Assembly (NCBI RefSeq): GCF_900103875.1
Contig: NZ_LT629705.1
Span: 1,068,501 to 1,132,500 of the forward strand
From: Pseudomonas arsenicoxydans
Lineage (GTDB): Bacteria > Pseudomonadota > Gammaproteobacteria > Pseudomonadales > Pseudomonadaceae
Length of the DNA: 64,000 bases
Reading direction: 5' to 3'
This document shows positions 42,278 through 51,132 of the stretch, piece after piece. How positions within the stretch are numbered: position 1 is the stretch's first letter; every line of letters starts with the position of its first letter. The notes below the pieces were generated by a model that was not told where the DNA came from, ran no database searches, and saw nothing but the letters and a program-made list of their open reading frames with translations. Position numbers and translations under genes: made by a program.

Positions 42278-43678
42278 TTACATCTGCGTCGCCATCCCCT
42301 CCACATTCATCGCCGCCTGACGCAACGCCTCGGAACGTGTCGGATGCGGATGGCAGGTCAGCGCAATGTCTTCAGCTGACGCGCTGAACTCCATCGCCAC
42401 GCAATACTCGCCGATCATTTCACTGACACTCGGTCCCACCAGATGCACGCCGAGAATTTCATCAGTGCGCTCATCGGCCAGCACTTTGGCGAAGCCTTCG
42501 GTCTCGTGGTTGATCTTCGCCCGGCTGTTGGCGGTAAAGGGGAACTTGCCGACTTTGTACGCGCGGCCTTCAGCCTTGAGCTGCTCCTCGGTCTTGCCAA
42601 CGCTGGCCAGCTCAGGCTTGGTGTAAATGACGTTAGGAATCAGGTCGTAGTTGACCTCGCCAGCCTTTCCAACGATCTGCTCGACGCAGGCCATGGCTTC
42701 ATCCTCGGCCTTGTGGGCGAGCATCGGCCCGGAAGTGACGTCGCCAATCACCCACACGCCCGCCGCTTCGGTGCGATGGCCCTTGTTAGTCAACATGCCG
42801 CGTTTGTCAGTGGTGAGACCGACGTTTTCCAGCCCGAGGCCTTCGGTGTAAGGCCGCCGACCGATGGCGACCAGCACGTAATCGGCTTCAATCGTTTCGG
42901 CGGCACCGCCGGCAGCGGGTTCGACACTGAGTTGAACGCCGCTTGCCGATGGAGTGGCGCGGGTGACTTTCGAGCTCAGCTTGAAACTGATGCCTTGTTT
43001 GCTCAGCGAACGCTGCAGGGTTTTGCCCGCTTCTGCATCCACGCCAGGGCAGATGCGATCGAGAAATTCGACTACTGTGACTTGGGCACCCAGGCGCCGC
43101 CACACCGAACCCAGTTCCAGGCCGATGACGCCGGCACCGATCACCACCAGGTGCTTCGGCACTTCAGCCAATGACAGCGCACCAGTGGAATCGAGGACGC
43201 GCTTGTTATCGATCTCCACGCCGGGCAGGGGAGTGGGCTCGGAACCGGTGGCGATGATGATGTCCTTGGCGCTCAGCTCGGTCTTGCCGCCCTGGTTGTC
43301 AGTCACGGTCACTTTGCCCGGCCCGTCGATATGGCCCCAGCCTTTTATCCAGTCGACTTTATTTTTGCGAAACAGAAATTCGATACCCTTGGTCAGCCCG
43401 GCAACGCTTTCATCCTTCTGCTTCATCATCTGGGCGAGGTTTAGGGTCGGTTTGACCTCGATCCCCAGGTTGGCGAATTCGCTGCCCATGGCCGCATCAT
43501 AGAGCTCCGAGGCATGCAAGAGCGCCTTGGATGGCATGCAGCCGACGTTCAGGCAGGTGCCGCCGAGAGTCGCGCGGCCTTCGACGCACGCTGCTTTCAA
43601 CCCTAGCTGACCGGCGCGAATCGCCGCGTTATAACCACCGGGGCCACCGCCCAGAATCACGACGTCGTAGGTGTTCAT
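42278..43678 (-). CDS. lpdA: Dihydrolipoyl dehydrogenase (E3)
   Basis: A 466-residue flavoprotein. FAD motif GGGPGGYNAAIRAGQLG, the redox-active disulfide GGTCLNVGCMPSK, a second dinucleotide site GAGVIGLELGSVWRRLG, and the C-terminal CHPHPTRSEA with the catalytic histidine are all present. The ATG at 43678 has AGGAG 9 bases upstream. It stands alone rather than in a 2-oxoacid dehydrogenase operon, so it is a stand-alone E3 paralogue. It reoxidises lipoyl groups of 2-oxoacid or glycine-cleavage complexes. Confidence 0.95.
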   Translation of the reverse strand: MNTYDVVILGGGPGGYNAAIRAGQLGLKAACVEGRATLGGTCLNVGCMPSKALLHASELYDAAMGSEFANLGIEVKPTLNLAQMMKQKDESVAGLTKGIEFLFRKNKVDWIKGWGHIDGPGKVTVTDNQGGKTELSAKDIIIATGSEPTPLPGVEIDNKRVLDSTGALSLAEVPKHLVVIGAGVIGLELGSVWRRLGAQVTVVEFLDRICPGVDAEAGKTLQRSLSKQGISFKLSSKVTRATPSASGVQLSVEPAAGGAAETIEADYVLVAIGRRPYTEGLGLENVGLTTDKRGMLTNKGHRTEAAGVWVIGDVTSGPMLAHKAEDEAMACVEQIVGKAGEVNYDLIPNVIYTKPELASVGKTEEQLKAEGRAYKVGKFPFTANSRAKINHETEGFAKVLADERTDEILGVHLVGPSVSEMIGEYCVAMEFSASAEDIALTCHPHPTRSEALRQAAMNVEGMATQM

Positions 43679-43837
43679 GGATGCACTCCTGGAAAGGGAT
43701 CGGGCAGGGTCCAAATAGTCTTTAAATAAAATTACGAGCGTAATATGTGCGTTTCTGCCTATTTCGGTCAAGGCTTCAGACAAGCGACAGGTTGGGCGTC
43801 TTTAGATAAAGCGTTTCAGCACATAAATTTCACCACT

Positions 43838-43856
43838 TTCGTTATATCGTAACGAA
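43838..43856. promoter_or_regulatory. 19-bp palindrome before the SPFH/ATPase operon, possible Zur box
   Basis: TTCGTTATATCGTAACGAA has perfect 7-bp arms around TATCG and ends 34 bases before the first ATG of the operon. Its core GTTATA..GTAAC resembles the Zur core GTTATANTATAAC with mismatches on one side. It also lies in the divergent gap with lpdA. Identity of the bound protein is inferred. Confidence 0.45.
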
Positions 43857-43890
43857 TTGCGATGTGATCAATGATAAGCAATGGGGTGGT

Positions 43891-45852
43891 ATGCAAGTCG
43901 ATCTCGAAGTCGATGGAACACCGGTAGCAGGGCTGCCGCGCTTTCAGCAGGCGGTCTTTCAAGGGCGGCGATTGCGCCAGTTCGCCATCGGCCTGAGCGC
44001 TTTGGCGGCGGTCGGATTGGTGTTGGCGTTTTTCGTCGGGCTGTTTGCACCGTTGTCGCTGTGGGCCGCATTGCTGGTCAGTCAGAGCGCTGGCTTGCTG
44101 GTGCTGGTCGCCGGCCTGCAATCGGCCTGGTGGGTGACGCAGTGGCGGGCGCGGGCCATAAACCCACCACTGCCGGTCGTGGTGGCGGTTGACGATACTG
44201 TTGCTCCTGTAGGCTGGTATGAGCGGATGCTGGACCGGCTCGGTCAGCGTTCAGTGCACCTGCTGGGACAGGTCGGCGCGCCGACACTCTGGCTCGGCGG
44301 CTGGGCCTTGTTGACGTTGTACAGCCTCAGTCAATTCTGGAACCTCACATTGCCTCCCGGTCCGCTGGGTGTATCGGCGAGCATTGGCGCCGCGCTGTCT
44401 TTGTTGCTGGCGTTCGGTTTGCTGGTGTTGGAGCGCCAACTGGCTCAGGAAAACGTTACTGAGTGGCCGGAAGCAGCGCCCTTGGCGCAGCTAAGCCGGG
44501 TCGCGATCATTTGCCTGGTGCTTAGCGCTTTGTGTCTGTTGTTCGCCAGCGAGGCATCGGTATGGCCGGTACGTCTGGCCGTTTTGATCGGCTTGCTGCC
44601 GGGACTGGTCGCGGTCGAGTTGCTGCTGCGCGCAGTGTTGTCGTTGTTCAGTCCTCGCCGTGAATCACTTGAGCCGGGATTGCTGGCGCGCAGTTTTGTC
44701 GCCGACCTGTTGCGTTGGCCGCCGCAACCCTTGCTGGCGTTGCAACACGAACTGCACAACCGTTTTGGCATCGACCTGCGGCAGATTTGGGCCTTCACCT
44801 ACATGCGTCGGGCGTTTCTTCCGGTATTGGCAGTGGTGGCAATGGTGGGCTGGTCGCTGACCGGTATTCGCGAAATTCCCCTGCAAGGACGAGGCATCTA
44901 CGAGCGCTTCGGCAAACCGGTAGACGTGTTCGGCCCCGGTTTGCACGCCGGTTTGCCGTGGCCGTTGGGCCGAGTGCTGAGCGTTGAAAATGGTGTGGTT
45001 CATGAACTGGCGACCAGCGTTGGCGATGTCTCGGGACCGGTGATGGCTGATCCTGCGGAAGGTCCGGCGCCATCAACAGCCAATCGCTTGTGGGACGCCA
45101 GCCACGTGAACGATAAATCCCAAGTCATTGCCAGCAGCCGTGGCGACAAACAGAACTTCCAGATCGTCAATATGGACGTGCGCTTCGTTTATCGCATCGG
45201 CCTGACCGATCAAGCCGCGTTGGCCGCGACCTACAACAGCACCGATGTGCCGACACTGATTCGCAGCACCGCCAGCCGCATTCTGGTTCATGACTTCGCC
45301 TCGCGCACCCTCGACGGTCTACTCGGCGAAGACCGGGTAGGGCTGGCCGAGGAGATTGGCCGGGCGGTACAGGCGGACCTGCAAAAACTCGACAGCGGTG
45401 TGGAAATTCTGGCCACCGTGGTCGAGGCGATTCATCCGCCAGCCGGCGCCGCCAACGCTTATCACGGTGTTCAGGCGGCGCAGATTGGCGCCCAGGCATT
45501 GATCTCCCGCGAGCGCGGTGCGGCAGCAGAGGCGACCAATCAGGCGCAACTGCAAGCCAGTATCGCGCGCGATCAAGCGACCGCGAGTGCGCATGAAATC
45601 AATGCCACCGCTCAGGCGGCGGATTTGAAATTCACTGCCGAGCAGAAGGCGTATGCCAGTGCGGGCCAGGCTTTCGTGCTGGAACAGTATTTCAGCCAGC
45701 TGACTCAGGGCCTGGCCAATGCCAGGTTGCTGGTGCTCGATCATCGTCTGGGCGGCAGCGGCAATGCGCCGACCATCGACCTACGTACTTTCACGCTGCC
45801 GGCTGATCCTGCGTCGCCGCGTTCCAGCGCTCAACCAGGAGCTACCCATTGA
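43891..45852 (+). CDS. SPFH/HflK-like protein with polytopic N-terminal half
   Basis: 653 residues. The first 320 or so contain about six hydrophobic segments, unusual for HflK proteins. From RGIYERFGKPVDVFGPGLHAGLPWP onward it is an SPFH (band 7) domain, followed by an alanine/glutamine-rich coiled coil. The ATG at 43891 is preceded by GGGGTGGT; an in-frame GTG at 43864 is less likely. First of four overlapping genes (TTGA, ATGA, ATGA) ending with a P1B-ATPase. HflK relatives form membrane rings that scaffold or restrain partners; the partner here is presumably the ATPase. Function inferred. Confidence 0.8.
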   Translation: MQVDLEVDGTPVAGLPRFQQAVFQGRRLRQFAIGLSALAAVGLVLAFFVGLFAPLSLWAALLVSQSAGLLVLVAGLQSAWWVTQWRARAINPPLPVVVAVDDTVAPVGWYERMLDRLGQRSVHLLGQVGAPTLWLGGWALLTLYSLSQFWNLTLPPGPLGVSASIGAALSLLLAFGLLVLERQLAQENVTEWPEAAPLAQLSRVAIICLVLSALCLLFASEASVWPVRLAVLIGLLPGLVAVELLLRAVLSLFSPRRESLEPGLLARSFVADLLRWPPQPLLALQHELHNRFGIDLRQIWAFTYMRRAFLPVLAVVAMVGWSLTGIREIPLQGRGIYERFGKPVDVFGPGLHAGLPWPLGRVLSVENGVVHELATSVGDVSGPVMADPAEGPAPSTANRLWDASHVNDKSQVIASSRGDKQNFQIVNMDVRFVYRIGLTDQAALAATYNSTDVPTLIRSTASRILVHDFASRTLDGLLGEDRVGLAEEIGRAVQADLQKLDSGVEILATVVEAIHPPAGAANAYHGVQAAQIGAQALISRERGAAAEATNQAQLQASIARDQATASAHEINATAQAADLKFTAEQKAYASAGQAFVLEQYFSQLTQGLANARLLVLDHRLGGSGNAPTIDLRTFTLPADPASPRSSAQPGATH

Positions 45853-46889
45853 GCCCGTCGCACACTCACGATCACGATGACCACGCCGGCCACGATCACG
45901 GCCATGGCGGGCATCACCACGGCCACCATCATCACCATCACGGTGATCCCGAGGAAGCGGGGCCGTTCCCATGGCGGCGCATGGGCTGGGCGGCGTTGCT
46001 GGTGGCGTTCGCCATCGCCGCCGCGAGCCTCGTCCAAGTTCGGTCAGGTGAGGCGACGGTGATCACACGCTTCGGCAATCCTTCGCGGGTGTTGCTGGAG
46101 CCAGGACTTGGCTGGCGCTGGCCTGCACCTTTTGAAGCCGCCATTCCTGTCGATTTGCGGCTGCGCACGACGTCCAGCGGTTTGCAGGATGTCGGCACGC
46201 GCGACGGCTTGCGCATCATTGTTCAGGCGTATGTGGCGTGGCAGGTACAGGGCGATCCCGATAACGTGCAGCGTTTTATGCGCGCCGTGCAAAATCAGCC
46301 GGACGAAGCGGCGCGGCAGATTCGTACCTTTGTGGGTTCCGCCCTGGAAACCACCGCGAGCAGTTTCGATCTGGCGAACCTGGTGAACACCGATGCCGAC
46401 CAGGTTCACATCGCTGATTTCGAGGCGCAGCTGCGTCAGCAGATCGATCAACAATTGCTCACCACTTATGGCGTGCGGGTGCTGCAAGTGGGTATCGAAC
46501 GCTTGACCTTGCCGTCGGTGACGCTCACCGCCACCGTTGACCGTATGCGCGCCGAGCGTGAAACAATTGCCACCGAACGCACCGCCATCGGTAAACGTGA
46601 AGCTGCGCAAATCCGCTCCGCCGCTGAGCGTGACGCACGAATCGTACAAGCGGATGCAACGGTGAAAGCGGCTGACATCGAAGCCCAATCCCGCGTCGAA
46701 GCGGCGCAGATTTACGGGCGCGCCTACGCCGGCTCACCTCAGCTTTACAACTTGCTGCGCTCGCTCGACACGTTGGGCACGATTGTTACGCCGGGGACCA
46801 AACTGATTTTGCGCACCGATGCCGCGCCTTTTCGGGTGTTGGTTGATGGGCCGCCGACCCTCGATAGCAAACCCGGGTCGCAGCCATGA
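45849..46889 (+). CDS. HflK-like SPFH protein with histidine-rich N-terminal tail
   Basis: 346 residues. About the first 30 residues include 16 histidines plus several aspartates, a likely zinc-binding tail on the cytoplasmic side, followed by one membrane helix (about 46-65) and an SPFH domain (EATVITRFGNPSRVLLEPGLGWRWP). The start is TTG, sharing bases with the TGA of the upstream gene, with AGGAG (45837-45841) 7 bases before it; no ATG gives the histidine tail. Its second place in the operon and the tail suggest metal binding for the ATPase encoded two genes on. Confidence 0.82.
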   Translation: MSPSHTHDHDDHAGHDHGHGGHHHGHHHHHHGDPEEAGPFPWRRMGWAALLVAFAIAAASLVQVRSGEATVITRFGNPSRVLLEPGLGWRWPAPFEAAIPVDLRLRTTSSGLQDVGTRDGLRIIVQAYVAWQVQGDPDNVQRFMRAVQNQPDEAARQIRTFVGSALETTASSFDLANLVNTDADQVHIADFEAQLRQQIDQQLLTTYGVRVLQVGIERLTLPSVTLTATVDRMRAERETIATERTAIGKREAAQIRSAAERDARIVQADATVKAADIEAQSRVEAAQIYGRAYAGSPQLYNLLRSLDTLGTIVTPGTKLILRTDAAPFRVLVDGPPTLDSKPGSQP

Positions 46890-47944
46890 AATTAGTTCCA
46901 CGTGGAACACATGAGTTAAGTAGCCCATGGATTCAGGCTGGACGATTGGCTTTTCTCGCGCTTTATGCGGTGACTGTTCTGGCTGCGTTGGCGTGGGCGT
47001 TTTCCAATGTACGGCAAATCGATCCGCAAAATCGTGCAGTGGTTCTGCATTTCGGCGCGCTGGATCGCATCCAGAACGCCGGCCTTCTGTTGGCTTGGCC
47101 GCGACCTTTTGAGCAAGTGATTCTGTTGCCGGCAGCAGATCGGGTGATCGAACGGCGGGTGGAAAATCTGCTTCGCAGCGATGCAGCGTTGCAGGGAGAT
47201 CGAGTGGCGTCGTTCGCGACCCCCTTGAGCGATGCGCTCGCAGGCTCTGGTTATTTGCTGACTGGAGACGCCGGCGTGGTGCAACTCGATGTACGGGTTT
47301 TCTACAAGGTCACTGAACCTTACGCCTTTGTGCTTCAAGGTGAGCATGTGCTGCCGGCACTCGATCGACTGGTCACTCGCAGCGCTGTTGCACTGACGGC
47401 TGCCCGGGACCTGGACACGATCCTGGTGGCTCGTCCGGAGCTGATCGGCACGGATACTCAATCGGCCGAACGCCGCGAACGTCTGCGGGGTGATTTGGTG
47501 CAGGGTATCAATCAACGCCTGGCCGAGCTGAAAGCGACAGGGCAGGGCATCGGCGTCGAAGTTGTGCGCGTCGACGTGCAGTCGAGCCTGCCAGGCCCTG
47601 CGGTAAACGCCTTCAACGCCGTGCTGACCGCCAGCCAACAGGCCGACAAAGCCGTTGCCAATGCGCGTACCGAAGCCGAGAAGTTGACTCAGACCGCCAA
47701 TGAGCAAGGTGATCGAACGCTGCAAGTCGCCCATGCCCAAGCGAGCGAACGACTGGCAAAAGCCTCTGCCGATACCGCCACTGTGTTGAGCCTGGCCAAG
47801 GCGCAACAACAGGGCACCGACCCGCAAATGTTGCTGCGCATTTACCGTGAGCGCATGCCGAAAATTCTCGGCCAGGCCGGCTCGGTGACAACGGTCAATC
47901 CGAAAGACGATTCGCGCCTGATCATTCAGGGAGCCGCACAATGA
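46886..47944 (+). CDS. HflC-like SPFH protein (parS inside 5' end)
   Basis: 352 residues with one N-terminal membrane helix (about 21-42) and an SPFH domain (NRAVVLHFGALDRIQNAGLLLAWPRPF) followed by a long alanine-rich coiled coil. This fits HflC as partner of the HflK-like proteins. It overlaps the upstream gene by ATGA and the ATPase gene likewise. Codons 4-8 consist of a perfect parS core (46895-46908). Confidence 0.82.
   Translation: MKLVPRGTHELSSPWIQAGRLAFLALYAVTVLAALAWAFSNVRQIDPQNRAVVLHFGALDRIQNAGLLLAWPRPFEQVILLPAADRVIERRVENLLRSDAALQGDRVASFATPLSDALAGSGYLLTGDAGVVQLDVRVFYKVTEPYAFVLQGEHVLPALDRLVTRSAVALTAARDLDTILVARPELIGTDTQSAERRERLRGDLVQGINQRLAELKATGQGIGVEVVRVDVQSSLPGPAVNAFNAVLTASQQADKAVANARTEAEKLTQTANEQGDRTLQVAHAQASERLAKASADTATVLSLAKAQQQGTDPQMLLRIYRERMPKILGQAGSVTTVNPKDDSRLIIQGAAQ
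46895..46908. other. parS site (ParB loading site)
   Basis: GTTCCACGTGGAAC is a perfect 14-bp palindrome. With flanks it reads A-core-A, matching 15 of 16 positions of the Pseudomonas parS consensus TGTTCCACGTGGAACA. It lies 9 bases into the HflC-like gene, about 42 kb from parA. Confidence 0.9.
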
Positions 47945-49848
47945 CTGCCCAAACCACGGCGCCGAGCCTGTTGTCCTCGGCTGAACAACGCAGCGCTGCA
48001 CGTCAATTGACCCTGGCCATGCTTGCCTTGGGCTTGCTCAGTCTCGGGCTGATCTGGCGTTGGTTGTCGCCGCAGCAGACCGGTGTCAGCCAGTTGTTGT
48101 TGGGCTTCGCTTCGCTACTGGTGGCCGTGCCGGTCATGCGCTCGGCTTGGTACAGCTTGCGTTATCCAAGCTTGCATGGAATCACCGATCAATTGATTGC
48201 CCTGGCCATGTTGGGTGCCTGGGCCACGGGAGATCTGCTGACCGCGGCCTTACTGCCAATCATCATGATCTTTGGCCACGTGTTGGAGGAACGCAGCGTC
48301 ATCGGTTCACAGGAAGCGATTCGCGCCCTCGGCAAACTGACCCGCAGCCATGCCCGCAAGATTCAGGCGGACGGTGCGATCCTCGAAGTCGACAACGGCA
48401 CACTCAAGGCTGGCGACATCGTGGAGGTGCGTGCGGGTGATCGAGTGCCGGCCGACGGTCGAGTGTTGTCGGGGCAGGCGAGCCTCGACACGGCATCGAT
48501 TACCGGTGAGTCCGTACCGATAGAGGCGGGTGTCGGGATGCAGGTCTTCGGCGGAGCGATCAATCTCGACGGTCTGTTGCGGATCGAAGTGACGCGCACC
48601 GGCAACGAATCGACCTTGGGCAAAGTGATCGCGCTGATGCAAAGCGCCGAGCGGTCCAAGCCGCCGATCACGCGCCTGCTCGAACGCTATGCCGGCAGCT
48701 ACATGGTGTTGGTGTTGTTGTTGGCGGCAGTGACCTGGTTTGTCACCAACGATGCCCAAGCGATGCTCGCGGTGTTGGTGGCGGCGTGTCCTTGTGCATT
48801 GGTGTTGTCGGCACCGGCGACGGCGATTGCTGGTGTCGCGGTCGCGGCACGCCACGGGATACTGATCCGCAGTTCGGCGTTTCTTGAGGAGTTGGCGGAC
48901 CTGACGTCGCTGGTGGTCGACAAGACCGGCACGCTGACGTTTGGCACGTTGCGGTTGCAGTCCATCGACAGCCCGCTGGAGGACCGCAGCCATATCATGA
49001 AGCTCGCCGCTAGCCTTGGTTCGGCCAGCAGTCACCCAGTCAGTCGTGCGCTTGCCGGGTTGGTCACGCAGGAACATTTCCTGCTGCTGTCGGACATTCA
49101 CGAACGCCAGGGTCTGGGCGTAGTGGCGATGACCGAGCAGGGCGAAGCGGCACTCGGTCGCCCGGAGTTGTTTGCACAATTGGGCATCGTCACGTCGGCG
49201 GTTCCCGAACACGATGGCCCGATTGCCGGCTTGGCGCTCGACGGTGAATTCCTTGCCTGGTTGTTGCTCGCCGACAGCGTCAAGCCTGAGGCGCGATTCG
49301 CCTTGAGCGAGTTGCGAGAGTTGGGCTTGGGTCGTCAGTTGCTGCTTACCGGTGATCGGCAAAGTGTCGCGCACACGCTGGCTCGCGATGTCGGCATCAG
49401 CGATGTCGAGGCGCAGGCCTTGCCTGAGGACAAACTCAATCGAGTGCTGACGGAAATCGAAAATGGTTTCCGGCCAATGGTGGTGGGGGATGGCATCAAC
49501 GACTCGCTGGCACTCAAGGCCGGTGTCGTGGGTGTGGCCATGGGCGCTGGTGGTGCGGACATCGCGCTGGCCTCTGCCGATATCGTGCTGATCGGCAGCG
49601 ACTTGCGTCGGCTCGGCACCTGTGTGCGGTTGAGTCGCCAGTGTCGGCAGACGTTGCAGGTCAACGTGATCATCGGTCTGGGCTGGACCCTGGCGATTGT
49701 TGCCTTCGCGGCGTTCGGCTGGCTCGGTGCCGCCGGAGCCATGATCGCGGCATTGCTGCATAACCTCAGCACGTTGCTGGTGCTCGGTAATGCCGGACGA
49801 TTGCTGCGTTTTCAAGAGCCACTGCTGAAGTTGGAGGAGGCGCCTTAG
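47941..49848 (+). CDS. P1B-type heavy-metal ATPase without N-terminal metal-binding domain
   Basis: 635 residues. Present are ITGESVP (actuator loop TGE), the membrane metal site CPC (Cys283 and Cys285 in AACPCALVLS), the phosphorylated aspartate DKTGT (Asp327), SSHP (His365) and VGDGINDSLAL. No CxxC or heavy-metal-associated domain precedes the first membrane helices. The C-terminal helix has HNLSTLLVLGNAGRLL. CPC-type pumps move Cu, Zn, Cd or Pb; the operon's histidine tail points to zinc but specificity is unproven. It is coupled to three SPFH proteins, an unusual partnership. Confidence 0.9.
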   Translation: MTAQTTAPSLLSSAEQRSAARQLTLAMLALGLLSLGLIWRWLSPQQTGVSQLLLGFASLLVAVPVMRSAWYSLRYPSLHGITDQLIALAMLGAWATGDLLTAALLPIIMIFGHVLEERSVIGSQEAIRALGKLTRSHARKIQADGAILEVDNGTLKAGDIVEVRAGDRVPADGRVLSGQASLDTASITGESVPIEAGVGMQVFGGAINLDGLLRIEVTRTGNESTLGKVIALMQSAERSKPPITRLLERYAGSYMVLVLLLAAVTWFVTNDAQAMLAVLVAACPCALVLSAPATAIAGVAVAARHGILIRSSAFLEELADLTSLVVDKTGTLTFGTLRLQSIDSPLEDRSHIMKLAASLGSASSHPVSRALAGLVTQEHFLLLSDIHERQGLGVVAMTEQGEAALGRPELFAQLGIVTSAVPEHDGPIAGLALDGEFLAWLLLADSVKPEARFALSELRELGLGRQLLLTGDRQSVAHTLARDVGISDVEAQALPEDKLNRVLTEIENGFRPMVVGDGINDSLALKAGVVGVAMGAGGADIALASADIVLIGSDLRRLGTCVRLSRQCRQTLQVNVIIGLGWTLAIVAFAAFGWLGAAGAMIAALLHNLSTLLVLGNAGRLLRFQEPLLKLEEAP

Positions 49849-49867
49849 GCGCCCCGAAAACTTTTTT
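49839..49867 (+). terminator. Terminator of the SPFH/ATPase operon
   Basis: GGCGCC-TTA-GGCGCC (49839-49853) overlaps the ATPase stop codon. A short CCGAAAAC segment and six T residues (49862-49867) follow. Stem is short but GC-only. Confidence 0.55.
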
Positions 49868-49968
49868 CGTTCCTCTGTAACGCCGTTGGGGGCAGGGCGC
49901 TCTAGAGCTGTGTCGGGACTGAACAAACCGTCCAGCCGACCACCCTGACGATTACCGAGGATATAAAT

Positions 49969-50223
49969 ATGAACTTCAAAAACGCCACTGCCGGTGCCGC
50001 TCTCGCTTTCGCCGCCGCGACTTTGTTCGCCGGTGTTGCCACGCAGGCCCAGGCAGCTGACGCTGTTCAGGTGCACTGCTACGGCGTGACGTCGTGTGCA
50101 GGCATGAACGATTGCAAGACTGCGGAGAATGCCTGTAAAGGTCAGGGCGTTTGCAAAGGTCACGGCTTCAAGGCAATGACTCAGACCGAATGCATGAAAG
50201 CAGGTGGCAAGGTCGGCGAATAA
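49969..50223 (+). CDS. bufA: Bufferin-type metallophore precursor (BufA2-like)
   Basis: 84 residues with signal peptide 1-30 (AQA-A cleavage) and a mature part containing six cysteines at 37, 43, 49, 56, 62 and 75, in the pattern VHCYGV, SCAG, NDCK, NACK, VCKG, ECMK. Bufferins are periplasmic copper-binding RiPPs whose cysteines are converted to thiooxazole by BufB with BufC. It precedes a DUF692 and a DUF2063 gene, the defining context. RBS CGAGGA upstream. The sequence is intact; product structure and metal are inferred. Confidence 0.88.
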   Translation: MNFKNATAGAALAFAAATLFAGVATQAQAADAVQVHCYGVTSCAGMNDCKTAENACKGQGVCKGHGFKAMTQTECMKAGGKVGE

Positions 50224-50286
50224 CCGACCACCGCGTGCCGCCGCAGTGGCTTCGCCGCTGCGGCCACTTTGCGAGGAGCCCGCAAA

Positions 50287-51132
50287 ATGTCTGCATCCCT
50301 TCCTTGCCTGGGCTACGGCCTGGGTTTACGCAGTGCCTACTATCAACAGATTCTCGAGCAGTCACCCTCCGTGGACTGGTTCGAGGTCGTCTCCGAAAAC
50401 TTCATGGTTCAGGGCGGAAAAGCCTTGTACTACCTCGATGCAATTGCCGAGCGTTATCCGGTAGTGATGCATGGGGTGTCGTTGTCCATTGGCGGGCCCC
50501 ATGCCCTTGATCCCGCGTATTTGAATCAACTCAAGCTTCTGGCTAAACGGGTAAAGCCTGCGTGGATTTCCGATCACCTGTGCTGGAGTCGCGGCAACGC
50601 TCATCAGTTGCATGACCTGCTGCCGCTGCCCTACACCGAGGAAAGCCTTTACTACGTGGCTGAGCGGGTGCGGCAGGTTCAGGATGTTTTGCAACGGCCG
50701 TTGGTGCTGGAGAACGTTTCCAGCTATGTGCGCAGCGCCGACGATGACTTCAGCGAATGGCAATTCCTTGAAGCCCTCAGCCATCTGAGCGACTGCGAGC
50801 TTCTGCTGGACGTGAACAATGTGTACGTGAGCTCGCGAAATCACGGCTTCGATCCGTGGACTTTCATTCAAGGGCTGCCGGCAAACAAGGTTCGGCAACT
50901 GCACCTGGCGGGCCACAGCGATTACGGCGATTACGTGATCGACACCCATGATCATCCGGTGAGCGATCCGGTCTGGGCGCTTTATGAGCGTACGCTTGAG
51001 CACCTCGGCCCGGTGGCCACATTGTTGGAACGCGATGACCATCTACCGCCCTTTGAAGACCTGCTCTGCGAATTGCAAAAGGCTCGAGAGCTGGGTGATA
51101 GCGCGCTGGCCCGGAGACTGAAATGCGCCTGA
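50287..51132 (+). CDS. bufB: BufB, DUF692 peptide-modifying enzyme
   Basis: 281 residues from the ATG at 50287 with GAGGAG 8 bases upstream. The MbnB/TglH/DUF692 fold is a TIM barrel with a multinuclear iron centre. Visible ligand-bearing segments are VMHGVSLSIGG, SDHLCW, LLENVSSY-like VLENVSSYV, DVNNVYVSS, HLAGH and DTHDHPV. It oxidises cysteines of the precursor encoded just upstream. It overlaps bufC by 10 bases. Confidence 0.9.
   Translation: MSASLPCLGYGLGLRSAYYQQILEQSPSVDWFEVVSENFMVQGGKALYYLDAIAERYPVVMHGVSLSIGGPHALDPAYLNQLKLLAKRVKPAWISDHLCWSRGNAHQLHDLLPLPYTEESLYYVAERVRQVQDVLQRPLVLENVSSYVRSADDDFSEWQFLEALSHLSDCELLLDVNNVYVSSRNHGFDPWTFIQGLPANKVRQLHLAGHSDYGDYVIDTHDHPVSDPVWALYERTLEHLGPVATLLERDDHLPPFEDLLCELQKARELGDSALARRLKCA

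Noticed and set aside
43864..43890. Upstream GTG start for the first SPFH gene
   Set aside because: It would begin close to the palindrome without a ribosome-binding site; the ATG at 43891 has GGGGTGGT before it.
46892..46914. LVPRGT sequence at the HflC-like N-terminus resembling a thrombin site
   Set aside because: It is the in-frame translation of the parS palindrome in a bacterial gene; the resemblance is coincidental and not a sign of an engineered tag.
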